Shown in pieces: positions 29,510 to 41,996 of a DNA stretch of 64,000 nucleotides; position 1 is the stretch's first letter; the number at the start of each line of letters is the position of its first letter. Source of the stretch: Sycon ciliatum (taxonomy: Eukaryota > Porifera > Calcarea > Leucosolenida > Sycettidae); contig NC_088650.1 in NCBI RefSeq assembly GCF_964019385.1, forward strand, positions 23,380,310-23,444,309, written 5' to 3'. The translations under genes and the position numbers were made by a program. Under the pieces are notes generated by a model. The model was given only the letters and a program-made list of their open reading frames with translations, was not told where the DNA came from and searched no databases.

Positions 29510-30758
29510 ATGTTGAGGGGGCGGGGGTGCACGCTTGTGCCTCGTACATGCCATCATTCATGCAGTTTTCTCACTTGGAATTCATTGAAGGCTGATCTGC
29601 TTTCTAGATGCAGGTCAATATGGCTCGTGTGACACAAATCACTTCCAAGAGGTGATAATGATGACATATTTGTACTGGGACCTGCCACGTGATCACGTAG
29701 CAAATGGGTAGTTGATGTCCGTGACCACACACATTCACCAAAATTAATGATGATCATGGTCATACATCGTCGTCACACTGAGCCTAGCCGCCAAGTGTCA
29801 ACGGCCATTCAAGCTCTCGAGAGATCTCCACTACCTTGTCGCCCGTTGCCATGTTTTACTCAAGCACTTTTTTTAAAAGGCTCTTTGACTAGTCTTGACT
29901 TGAGTCTTGGTAACCATGGTAACCTAGACTAGAGACTAGTATAGTAGTCAAGAGTAAGTGACCATGGTGACGACAATGCACAAAGCAGCTCAATGAAATC
30001 CGATCACAATCATGCCAGTCCCAGGCTTGGGCGCTGTGCTACCTTAGACCTGTGAACATCGGACTGGACTCCACCTATGCCCTACCCTTTCCCCCATTAT
30101 CTAATGTTATCTGCTTGAATCCCCTCGTAAAATAACTTTTTGGCATCTATTCTTCATTCGCTTCCTTAGTATTCACGGGGTTGGATTTTACTGAGCAGCA
30201 TTGCACAGAGTGCTAGTGCGTGATTACCGAATGGAAGCCGCACTTTTGGATGCACACAGAGCAGCGCCGAGGACCGCGCGGCCCTAACATTACGAACACT
30301 AGCCTAGGCGTCAAACTAACTTGAACGCGGCGCTGGCTACTGTCAAGACAAGAGCACACGATAGATCCATTGCCCGGATTTCATGGAGCCACACACCATA
30401 ACAAACATAAGGCATATGATAAGCACCGCACGTGAGCTGTTAGCGTATCAACACCGGTGCACCTGACACAAAGTTTGTGACAAACGTCGAAAGAGTGAGA
30501 AGTCGAAAAGCCTTCACACCTCCACTCCAGTTTAGTTGTACATCACCTCCTTTCTCCTCCGAACCTGCGAACACCTCGCATCATCTCTGTAATCTAAGTT
30601 CTTGCTTCATCAAGTTCCTACAATTGTTGTAGCCAGCAGGCAACACACACCTACCACTGCGGCATTTTCCCCGCGCCTCTTGTGATTCTGGCGACTCGAC
30701 CGAGGCGAAACCGCCATGGAGTCAGGACAGCATCTCATCATCCATTTCAGGTCATTCA
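29138..30758. other. Spacer between the two GH3 genes
   Basis: About 1.6 kb between the stop of gene A and the first recognised coding base of gene B. It contains a (TG)n tract (about 29441-29506) and a partial copy (CAATGAAATCCGATC near 29992) of the MITE end seen at 33996. The palindrome-like block TCTTGACTTGAG/GACTAG is near 29888-29950. No additional gene is seen. A promoter for B, and possibly a 5' exon for it, should lie here, but no TATA or initiator motif stands out. Confidence 0.5.
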
Positions 30759-33700
30759 TTGTTTGGCTGCGTCTTGCTGCTGGCTCTTTCACTGAATTGC
30801 AATGTTTGTAACGGAGGTCAACACGCTTCGCCGGCTGAGCATGGAGTTGGAGAGGAGCAAGCATATCCCCGTCCTCCTGGGCGGCCAGTTCAGGCTGGGT
30901 ACATGGACCCAAGCGCACCCATCCAAGAGCGTGTCACTGACCTGCTGTCCAAGATGACGACCGAGGAGAAAATTGCCCAACTGGCCGCTATCTACCTGAT
31001 GGGTGACATTGGGTAAGGAAGGCCAACCAGCGTTCTTGTCTTTGTGTGTACTTCAGGTAGGTCTGCTGACATATAATGTGCATGACGGTTCACTATTGAA
31101 GGTCTGGAACTTGTGGAAGTAACTTACTGGCAATGGTCGTAACTCGCGGGCAGGGAGCTTTGGCTTAGATAGCCAAAGCCTGTTCCTCCATGGAACTCCA
31201 GGCTGGAAGCGACGCCATGTTTGGAGTTGATATGCTGTACTGTACATATGTATGCGGCATTTACACATTTGAGTCTGGGAAGACCACAATGTGTGTCATT
31301 GGCATAGTAGACGAGTCTAAGACCATGTTTGAGCAGCAAGAGGCACCTGGTTGAAGTCCTATATCTGGGAGCGGTTTGGCCAGTCGTGCTGCTTCTGCCC
31401 ACAGTCAGCTGTGACTTGTGCAAGTTGTGGCCACTGGCACAATGCCGGGTATATGGATGTGACTGATGGGGCTCTCGGCAATTGTGCCAGTAGTTGCGAG
31501 ACCTGCCCCCTAACCTCCACCATTAGGCGCTGCTGCATCTGCTATTGGGTTATTCCAGGTGTTAGCAGCCACTGTGCGTTCCCTTGGGGAACGGAGACAA
31601 ACATTGCCAGGCTTTTTCCACGATGCCCTGTAGGTGGGCCTTAGGCACTTCCTCAGTGAAGCATTGTATAATACTGCTTACAGATCACTGTAATTTTATC
31701 ATGGGTTTCGAGGTGAGGAAAATGTTGAACGGTCTCTGCTGGGACGACGGCTATACCATAGCCAATAGTTTTACAGCTTTGCTAGACTATAGCAAAAGGT
31801 CCCATGTTTGAGTCCTGGTGCCGATTATTGTCCATTTTTCCTTCGTTTTTTTCCCCCAGTTCAACTCCCTCAAACCACAAAAACAGCAGGCAAAGTGGGT
31901 TTGTCAAAGACCATAATTGAGATACGAGAGGTACCTGGTTCAAGTCCTGCCTGGGAGCGGTTTTTCCAGCCGTGCTGCTACCCACAGTCAACTGGGAACT
32001 TGTGGCCAGGCACAAGGGGTACATGGATGCGGCTAATGGGGTCTTTCTCGGCACTTGTGCCAGTGGTTGTGAGACTTATCCACTCACCCCCACCGTTAGG
32101 CGCTGCATCTGCCGCTAGGGTTTACTGGGTGTTAGCGGCCGTCGTGAGTTCCCTTTGGGAACGGACACGATAATTTACTTTTTTTAACTCCCTCAAGCTA
32201 AAGAACACATCAATATTCTGCTATTACTATCATCGTTGTTGCAGTGAAGAGTACTCCAAAACAGGACTTGGCTGGACGGTGTTTCCTGGCTCAGCACAGA
32301 AGCGCAATGACATGCAGAGCAAGATCATGCAAAGGTCAGAACACTGAGGGGGGACATCACAGGCTAGTTGTACGCATGCTGAATGTGCCATCTTTCCAAG
32401 CATGCCGAGTGTGCCATCTTTCCAAGCATGCCGAGTGTGCCATCTTTCCAAGCATGTTGCAACGTGCTTCATCAAAACTACTTTCTTTCCACATTTGAAT
32501 GTTACGAGAGCAATGGAGAGGATCAATGCTGGAGGTATGTTTGTTGCAGAAGTAAGGCCGGTGAGGATGCATGCAGTTGCTTTGTAAGTAGGAAGGTGTT
32601 TGAGCTGACAGGCTTGTTTTCATCACTCTGCGCAACACTGAGGACTGTTTTAGTGTAGATTTTGGCAACATTCCGGCATTTCACCATCATCGGGTCAGTG
32701 TCGAAGCTGTGCAAAGGAGCAACTGAATATACGGCCAGCTTTTCAGAGCAGGAAGCGTGTGCCAATGTGTCGTGCATGTCAACGTGCTGTGAATTGTAAT
32801 GAAATTTGGTGTCAGAGCTGAACTATAAATCCAATAGGTACATGATATGATTACAAACAAAATACTGTAGCACTGTGTGCTCCCTTGATCATCATCCACA
32901 CTGTATTCTGGTTGAGGTAGCTGGGGCGGTACAACTTTTTAGGGAGAACTTTGACAGCGTTTCACGTTTATCGGCAAGGCAGAGATAAACTATGAAATAT
33001 ATTCTGATCATATTCATACTTGCCGAGCAGGGCACTGCAGGTGTGGAAGCATGAAACACCCGGGTTGCAATGACTATCTCTGCTGTATGTGGGTATGTGT
33101 GCCTGGGTCACGCGACATGCAGCTCAAGGTTGCACTTGCCCCTTGCCTTCACCGAGGAGTCACTTCACAGTTCTGTTGAAGGCGGCACGGTATTCCCCAC
33201 ACCTGTACTGCAAGGTAGGACAGGATCGCGGAGTACTTGCAGTTAAACATGATGCAGCAGTGCAATGTTGTGTATGCACACCCTGGGAGTCAAGCTGCCA
33301 CCTTGCTTCAGTGACCGCATGTAGTGTTGTGAGGCTGATCGATTACCCTCTTACCGCCTAGGAGCTGCTTTCACACCTTGATCCTGGAGGGTGGTGGCGT
33401 TTCTTCAGATGCGGAAAAGTCAATCCGACTGTCTTTACCGCCATACGAACCGTGATTCCATTTATTCTTTGGATCTGAACGTGCTGAATGTGTAGTGGTC
33501 ATTGAAAATATGTGACAAAAATGATCATTTCTTGGCCGTAGCACCGGGATTTCAGGTAGTCCCGTCAAATGGGATATTTCACCAGAAATGAATATCATTG
33601 ACGGAAACCCTGCTTTGTGCAAAATGGGGGTCAACTTTTATTGAAATAAGGTCTGGCCATAGTCCGACCATGGCCCCACTAAGGTCCGACCATGGCCTGG

Positions 33701-36700
33701 CAGGGACGGACTGGGTGCTATGGCTCTGCACATCATACATTCCAACCACTGGTTATTTTATTATTTTAAGTGAAAGATGCTGCTTGTGATGCTTATGATT
33801 CACCGTAATGCCGTCCTTTCGTGGCTGCTGCACTGTGTACTGGCTATTATCATGCAGGTTGCACCTGGAACACTTCACTGGTCACCATGATAGCCTCTAG
33901 CATAGCACTGGAGGCAAGCAGTGTGGGTGTGGACATAGGGCTCACACCAGTACTGAACATGTTCACTGATCCCAGGTCAGTACAACAACTGCATGTACAA
34001 TGCTGCTCAATGAAATCCGACGCCACGTGTCAAGTGCTTGCCAGGCACTGTGCAGCCCTATATATGTGAACGACTGCGCTGGGCACTGGTGCACGGTGCA
34101 AACTTGACTCGCGCAATCAGATTTCATTGAGGAGCACTGTATGGATCACTAGATGGACTCTACCACAGACATCCTATTTTGTGCACGGCTTGTAATACAT
34201 GTTTTTTTTTATTAAGTTGAAGTTCAGAAGGAAATAATACTATACTCAAATTAACCCGATTATTCGAAGTAATCTCTCAAAAGTGACTTCGTCTATTCCA
34301 GCCGTTTCTTTAGCGGAAACCATGTACGTTGGAAGGTGACATTTGCTGGCATGATGTCTCCTCGAACAAAGACATGATGCAAAAAGAAACTGCCCCTCAA
34401 ATAGAGGAAGACTGGCACCAACACTTAAAAAGCATATTGCGTTCTTGTCTCCGAGGAAACTGTCTACTTATCATATGGGTCTCTGTTAGGCGATCCTGAG
34501 CAAGTGCATGAGCCTACCAAAAGGACAATGTCTTTGCCTCGCCGGTGTGTTTGTGCACAATGTGCTTTGAAACACTCAAGGGAGAGGGAGAGGAGAGGGT
34601 GATGAACTGTTTAGAAGCCGTGGAAACCCACCATCAGAAATTAGTTTCCGAAATCATTCCGACTACTGACTACTGACTAGGTGTTATAGAGAGACTGGGT
34701 CCTATTGATGATGAGAACAGCAATGCAGTGCCAACATTGACAATGCAGTAGATAGTCACGCAGCCAGTGTTAATCTACTACCTGAATACAATTTCCATCC
34801 AATTCCCGAGTCCAGCTAGTCCGACCAGAGGTCTCGGAGTCAGCACCGGATGCGCGTACCAGGAAGGGGTGAGGGCGGGTTGAGGGGGAGAGGAATGTAG
34901 TACTAAAATCGCACCATAAAGTAGAAAATCAAATACAGGTGTAAGGCGTGTGTACAGTGTTATGGTTCTTAGTTGATCTTAGTTGCTGTCTATGGCCCAC
35001 AGCCGGTCCTTCTGGCGAAGGTGCTTCCAGGCAGCTGCCTTGAAGGCAGGCATACTCTTCAACGGTAATTCTTGCCGGAAGAGAGTAGGAGGGTAGGCAG
35101 TACCGTTCACCGATGAGGCGGTGAATGGGAAAGATCTCCTGATGCAATCTGGAGCACCTGGTGGAAGTGGGTTGATGAGTTGGTGCTTATGGACTGGCAC
35201 ATGCTGACTGCGTGTTCCTGGGGTATGAACCCTGGGGGCAGGTTTGTACTGAAGTACTTCAAACTAGCGGAAATATGGCTTGGTGTAGCATACCTGCCAA
35301 GCATCCCGATTTTCGGGATTATCCCGCAACTTTGGGTGAACTCCCGCGATCCCGAAATTCCTGTCGATTATCCCGGAAATCACTGTCACACGAAGCAAAA
35401 TCTTGATCTTGTTCTTGGAGCACTTCCAGTTCAAGTGACTGTGTCTAGCTGTCCTTGTTGATTCTGTACCGCCATAGCTGTAGAACCAGTGGATTTTCTA
35501 GTACTCCTACCATGAACAATCTCCAAACCTCTTTGAGTCTCGAACATGTGGAAAATGCTATGTACATGCATATATCATCACCCGGTGTCATAAAATTTAA
35601 TGTTGGTGTCATCATTTAAAAGTTGAAAACGGAATTTTGGAAAAAAAAGTATGGTATATCCCGAAAAATCAAGGCAAATCCACTGATTTTGCCCTGGTGA
35701 TCCAGAAAGAGCACTCTCAGTACTTGACAGGTGTGGTGTAGACTAGCTTGTTGAATGTGGAAGCATGCTTGTGGTGACTCTCTGGCATTCTGTGTTGGCA
35801 ATTAGATTTGGTCGACACTCTGAAGGCTTCTCTGAGAACCCAACCTTGTCGGCAGCATACGCCAAGGCCGCGGTTGCAGGATACCAAGGTGAGAACACAG
35901 GTCCTACTGGTCGACAGTAAAATTACACAGTGGCGGATCCAAGGGGGGGGGGGGTGGGGGTTCGAAGGTTCTGCAAAGCAGAGCGGCAGTAGGGCGGCAC
36001 AACGCAGAAAAGTGTATGAAGAATGCAAAGCAATGTAAAAAGAAGGTGCGGTGGATAATATAGGAACACAAAGCAATGCAAGAGAAAAATTGAACGCAAT
36101 GGCGGAGGTGGATAAAATGAACGCAATGGTGAAGGTGAATAAAATGTGAATTGTGAAATGTGAATTGTGAAAGAAGGTGAGACTGTCCAAAGGAAGATGT
36201 GGTTATAAGCTTATTTCAGTACTATTAAAGGAGTACCTCATCAGACCATTGGAGTCTAGAATGGTGGAGCAGTCTCTTATCAGTATAATTTTTGTGTGCA
36301 GGTGAAAACAACTAGGGGTGTAAAAAGAAGCAGCCGGGTAGGTGTGATTCTCAGACATGTTGAGGTGACTAGCCAGGCTTTTCGTCTTTTACCAGGCGAT
36401 AAATGGTGCCTGGCCCAAAATGGTGTCAAGTTTGTGTTTAATCCACAAGGTTTTTTACACCTTACTTAGATCGGTTAGACCTGGATGATATGGGAGTATG
36501 AGTGGCGGTGTGGTGTTGTTTTTTAGAGCGAGTGGGTCGTTTGCGATGAGTAGAGGATATGGCTGCGTTAACTACTGACGTGGAGTAGCCACGTTCGATT
36601 AGTTTAGCTGCTAGAGAGGAGCGAGTACCTAAAGAGGTGGTTCATAGATCCTCTATCCGCTCTGATCATATCCCCAGGTGCCATTGCCTTCCAAGTATGG

Positions 36701-39700
36701 GAGGGGTGGGATGATCTGGGAGAGATATATTGGAATTTGTTTGTTTGTTTAAGGTTAATTTTGGATTCAATTATGTAAAAATGAATACAGGTTGGAATGT
36801 CAAACTATTAGAATGCATGTAAAGTGAAGTCCACGTCCCGACCGGTTTCGCTGTCTATAGCTCGTCAGGGGACGCTTAAAAAGAAAGCCGTGGACTAAAA
36901 ATTAGAAATGTGAGTACTTTTACATTGGCGGCCTCAGCACAAGTCCATACACTCACGCATTTTCGCTAGCACAAGTCTAGGTCCTCTGCCGAACCAAAAC
37001 CAACCCAAAAACCCACTATGTTCCAAACATAGGGTTTTGTAGTTGTCAGTTGTTATGCCAACAGTAGTGGAGCTTTTATCCGCTCTACACACCACAAGAT
37101 TGGTGTTACGAAGAGTTAGGAGGGCTTTTAGTTCAGGTGGTGTGAGATTGTTATTTCTGGGTTTGGGTTTGTAGTTTTGTAGAGTAGTGCCAGGGTGCAT
37201 ACTAAACTCAATAAGTTCGATAGGAATAGGGTTGAGCGGTGGTGTCCAATTAGATTTGGCAAAATTCTAGAATATTGATTTTTAGCGCGTGGCTGATCCA
37301 TGAAGTATGCATGGACGTGTAGATTACGCAGAAATCTAGGGACATTATCTGCCCAGGATTTGTGTGGGAGAGTGTTAGTGCGAGGAACGAATTTAAGATC
37401 GAGATTAGGATGTCGCGGGCGGTGTCAGAGATTTCAATGTCCCCGATCATCGTGACCTGTGTGGTGTTTTTAGATTCGTTGAAAATTAGTTCTGCTGCAC
37501 TTTTTTTCAATCTCTGGCATTACTCTACAAAACTACAAACCCAAACCCACAAATAACAATCTCACACCACCTGAACTAAAAGCCCTCCTAACTCTTCGTA
37601 ACACCAATCTTGTGGTGTGTAGAGCGGATAAAAGCTCCACTACTGTTGGCATAACAACTGACAACTACAAAACCCTATGTTTGGAACATAGTGGGTTTTT
37701 GGGTTGGTTTTGGTTCGGCAGAGGACCTAGACTTGTGCTGGCGAAAATGCGTGAGTGTATGTATGGACTTGTGCTGAGGCCGCCAATGTAAAAGTACTCA
37801 CCTTTTTAATTTTTAGTCCACGGCTTTCTTTTTAAGCGTCCCCTGATGAGCTATAGACAGCGAAACCGGTCGGGACATGGACTTCACTTTACATGCATTC
37901 TAATAGTTTGACATCCCAACCTGTATTCATTTTTAAATAATTGAATCCAAAATTAACCTTAAACGAACAAACAAATTCCAATATATCTCTCCCGGATCAT
38001 CCCACCCATCCCATACTTGGAAGGCAATGGCACCTGGGGAGATGATCAGAGCGGATAGAGGATCTATGAACGAAGCCACCTCTTTTGGTACTCGTTCCTC
38101 TCTAGCAGCTAAACTAATCGAACGTGGCTACTCCACGTCAGTAGTTAACGCAGCCATATCCTCTACTCATCGCAAACGACCCACTCGCTCTAAAAAACAA
38201 CACCACACCGCCACTCATACTCCCATATCATCCAGGTCTAACCGATCTAAGTAAGGTGTAAAAAACCTTGTGGATGAAACACAAACTTGACACCATTTTG
38301 GGCCAGGCACCATTTATCGCCTGGTAAAAGACGAAAAGCCTGGCTAGTCACCTCAACATGTCTGAGAATCACACCTACCCGGCTGCTTCTTTTTACACCC
38401 CTAGTTGTTTTCACCTACACACAAACATTCTACTGATAGGAGACTGCTCCACCATTCTAGACTCCATTGGTCTGAGGTACTCCTTTAATAGTACTGAAAT
38501 AAGCTTATAACCACGTCTTCCTTTGGACAGTCTCACCTTCTTTCACAATTCACATTATATCCACCTTCACCATTGCGTTCATTTTATCCACCTCCGCCGT
38601 TGCGTTCAATTTTTCTCTTGCATTGCTTTGTGTTCCTATATTATCCACCGCACCTTCTTTTTACATTGCTTTGCATTCTTCATACACTTTTCTGCGTTGT
38701 GCCGCCCTACTGCCGCTCTACTTTGCAGAACCTTCGAACCCCCTAAAATTCACAAATGTACTATTGGAAACCATGCGCATGTACATGTATCAGCTATTGA
38801 GTTTTGGGAAAACTGCCCCCCCCCCTGTAGAGATCTCTGGATTTGCCCCTGCTACAGGTGAAGGTGAATGAAGAGGGCTTGGCACGCAAAGCTAGCGACT
38901 TCCGGTACTTTCTACCGCGCATAAGAATTCAAGTTCTTCCAAGCACGCCATAATTATAATTATGATGTCATGATGATGGGCATCATGCTTCAGAGTAGAA
39001 TTCTTGAACAGAAATGGTCAGATTTGGAATTGTTCTGCCCTGTGTCCGGAAAAGAAGGTCATGTGTGTTCTCCATCATTGCCATGCCTGCCTACATCTTG
39101 TGTGTTACTTATCCAGTGGGGTGCAGACAGGCATAATGGGATGCGGGTCTAAGACCATGATTAGAAAATAGAGGGCAGCACGCTCAAGTCCTGCTTGGAA
39201 GCGGAAGGATTATTTTCCAGCCGTGCTGCGACCCACAGTTAACACTTTTGGTGGGTCTGATCTACTCGCCTCCCACCACTTCAGGAGCTGCATCTGCGCC
39301 TTAGATCTTTGCAGGGTGATGGCATTCCTACGGTTACGAAAAACTGGGCCTGTAGCAGAGTCTCACGCGAACCGCGAATGATTTTACATCATTTTAGTGG
39401 AATGTAGTTTGATACTTGTGTGTACTTTAGAGAGGGCTGGATATCCGGCCAACACTTTTTCTGCTTCCAACATTAATATTTATTTTCTTTGTTGCCGACC
39501 ACTATAGGTGACAACGGCACGGGACCTTTGTCATACTTGGATCATAGCAAACATTTCGTGTCACTGGCCAAGCACTATGCTGCGTATGGAAACGCGGCCG
39601 GCGGGCAAAACGCCGGGCCGTCTCATTTCGACATGCAAACACTGTTTGATATCTATCTCAAGGTACAGAAACTCCTAGCAAAGCAGTAGGCAAGTTGGCA

Positions 39701-40840
39701 CGCATTATGAATGGACATCTATTGCCTCTTGAGTATACGGAGGCTCGCAACAAGGATGATGTCATCGCTGGTAATGTAAAGCAGAAATCGAAGCCGAAAG
39801 TATAGGTATTGCTGTTTTGTGTTGTATGATTCTTCAGTGACCCATATTTGGAATTATATGATTCTTCAGTGACCCATATGTGGAATTATATGATTCTTCA
39901 GTGACCCATATGTGGAATTATATGATTCTTCAGTGACCCATATGTGGAATTATATGATTCTTCAGTGACCCATATGTGGAATTATATGATTCTTCAGTGA
40001 CCCATATGTGGAATTATATGATTCTTCAGTGACCCATGTGTGGAATTATATAATTCTTCAGTGACCCATATGTGGAATTATATGATTCTTCACTGACCCA
40101 TATGTGGAATTCACAGTGGTGTTATACTCTCTTGTGTTTCCGATGTTCATTTGTGTGTTGTCTCTCAGCCATGGCAAGCATTTGCCATGCATGGTGGCAG
40201 AGGAGCGATGGCCAGCCATCAAACTGTGAATCATTTACCATGCCATGGCAACCCGTATTTGGTCAATTCCATCTTAAGAGAAACATTTGGGTTCGGTAAG
40301 TACTAGACAGTAAACAATGACACAGTGTATGCTTGCGTGTGATGAGCCTTGCTATTCTTGCCTGACTGAACCTGACTAAGACTAAGCCGGGCTAGGCAGT
40401 ACAGTAGAGGCAGTTTGTGTGAGAAAGTAGAATGCCGGTCACGGTCAAACCATGACTTGTGCATATACATGCATCTGGTGCCATGTTACCTTGTAGATAA
40501 TAATTGTAGATATTATGCATCATGCCATTCATGTGCTTTAGCTGTGCGAGGCATTGCACTGCCACATATGGATACAAATCCATACGGTGTATTTCGTTAA
40601 CTAGTAGTGTGCGCATGTGCATGCGTGTGTGTGTGTGTGTATGTGTGAAAAAATAGGGAGTCACTGGCCAGAAAAAGCCACTTCAATCAACTGTGTGGTG
40701 GATACCAGGCTAAAATTAGTGGCGGTCAATTCATCAGCCCTGCAAGCTGTTGAATGGTGTAATCCCAGCAAAAGTTGCTATGTCTAACATAGCTGTTCGC
40801 TTTCATCGCTTCCGTGATGGGCATGTCTGAGTTTGAGTCT

Positions 40841-40916
<76 letters not shown>

Positions 40917-41893
40917 TGTGTTTATGGTGTGTTTGCTGGCTGCAGGTAATGGCAGTATTACGAGTGATTGCAACGACATATCCGTCCTTGCACAGTACCG
41001 AATTGCAGCCAATGCTACGCAAGCGGCCGCAAAGGTAGTAAACGGATGGCCACGGTTGGCCCATATGTTGTAGTCTTTGGACGCTGAGTCAACCGGTCTT
41101 GGTCCGAGAATGCTACGATGTAGCGTTCGTTTGGCTCTTATTTCCAATCGAGCATGGTTGAATAAGCGGTCACGTGTTCATGCATACACCAGTCACCTGG
41201 TCACTGTGCCTGAAGGGTACAACAAACAGCCTGTTTGGGCGCGATCCTGTCACTCGAGTTGAACTCGAGTTGAACCTTGGTGTGAAAGTTGTAGCCTGCA
41301 GGCACGGTGACCAGGTGACTAGTGTACGCATGAGCACGTGACCGCTTATTCAACCAAGTTCACTGCCTTCTCGGATCAAGACAAGTCGACTCGGCGTCCA
41401 AAAGAATAACATATGGGCCAATCGCTGTCATCCATGCTTTTATAAGAATTAAATGGCGCTTTTAGTGACATTTTGCATACAAATCCCCATCTAGTAGGGC
41501 GCAGTCACCCAGTTTCGGTGGAAGTTGTGAGTTTGATTGGGCATAAAGGAGGAAGGGAGCGTCTCAGCTTCCTTGGACCAAGACCATTCGACTCTGCACC
41601 GCGAAGACTACAACTGGTGAAATTATGATTTTAGGCTTAACTTCCCCTTTAAAGAAATATGTGTTTTCAACGGTTTGTTCAGGGTCTCCAAGGTGGCGTT
41701 GACATAGACTCGATGTGTGGCCATGATCCATCACTGCATAGCTACAATAGACTGGGGGATGCCCTCAGTGATGGGCTCATCACGGTATCCGATATCGACA
41801 CTGCTGCAGGACATATTCTCGCAGGGAAATTTGGTGAGTCCATGAATGTTGATTTGATCGCTGCTTGTGTGTGCACTCGCTCACATATGTTTG

Positions 41894-41950
<57 letters not shown>

Positions 41951-41958
41951 ACGCCCAC

Positions 41959-41996
<38 letters not shown>

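Larger units (their letters stand above)
35955..38744. mobile_element. Penelope-like element in a 1.2-kb inverted-repeat arrangement (gene B intron 5)
   Basis: Two arms, about 35955-37193 and 37515-38744, are inverted copies of each other over about 1.2 kb with only scattered differences. They surround a 320-bp unique centre. Matching landmarks include TTCGAA at 35961 and 38733, the Lys/Arg-rich coding block, and the ribozymes at 36835 and 37838. The centre plus left arm, read on the minus strand, encodes N-terminal Penelope reverse-transcriptase features ([39 protein letters not shown]). The arms also encode [16 protein letters not shown]...LIERGY, which I recognise from the later RT region. 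The YADD catalytic core is missing, so it is non-autonomous. G- and C-rich runs lie just outside both arms. Inverted or tandem partial copies and hammerhead motifs are known features of Penelope-like elements. Confidence 0.85.

Noticed and set aside
30716-30811. ATG at 30716 as start of GH3 gene B
   Set aside because: It is in a different frame from the GH3 exon and meets a stop after about 30 codons.
38523-38871. ORFs of 80-112 residues rich in His, Phe and Cys
   Set aside because: They lie in the outer right arm of the Penelope-like element, mirror ORFs in the left arm, and have no conserved motif.
39835-40111. Possible CRISPR-like regular repeats
   Set aside because: The 32-bp units are directly adjacent with no unique spacers, and the genome is eukaryotic.
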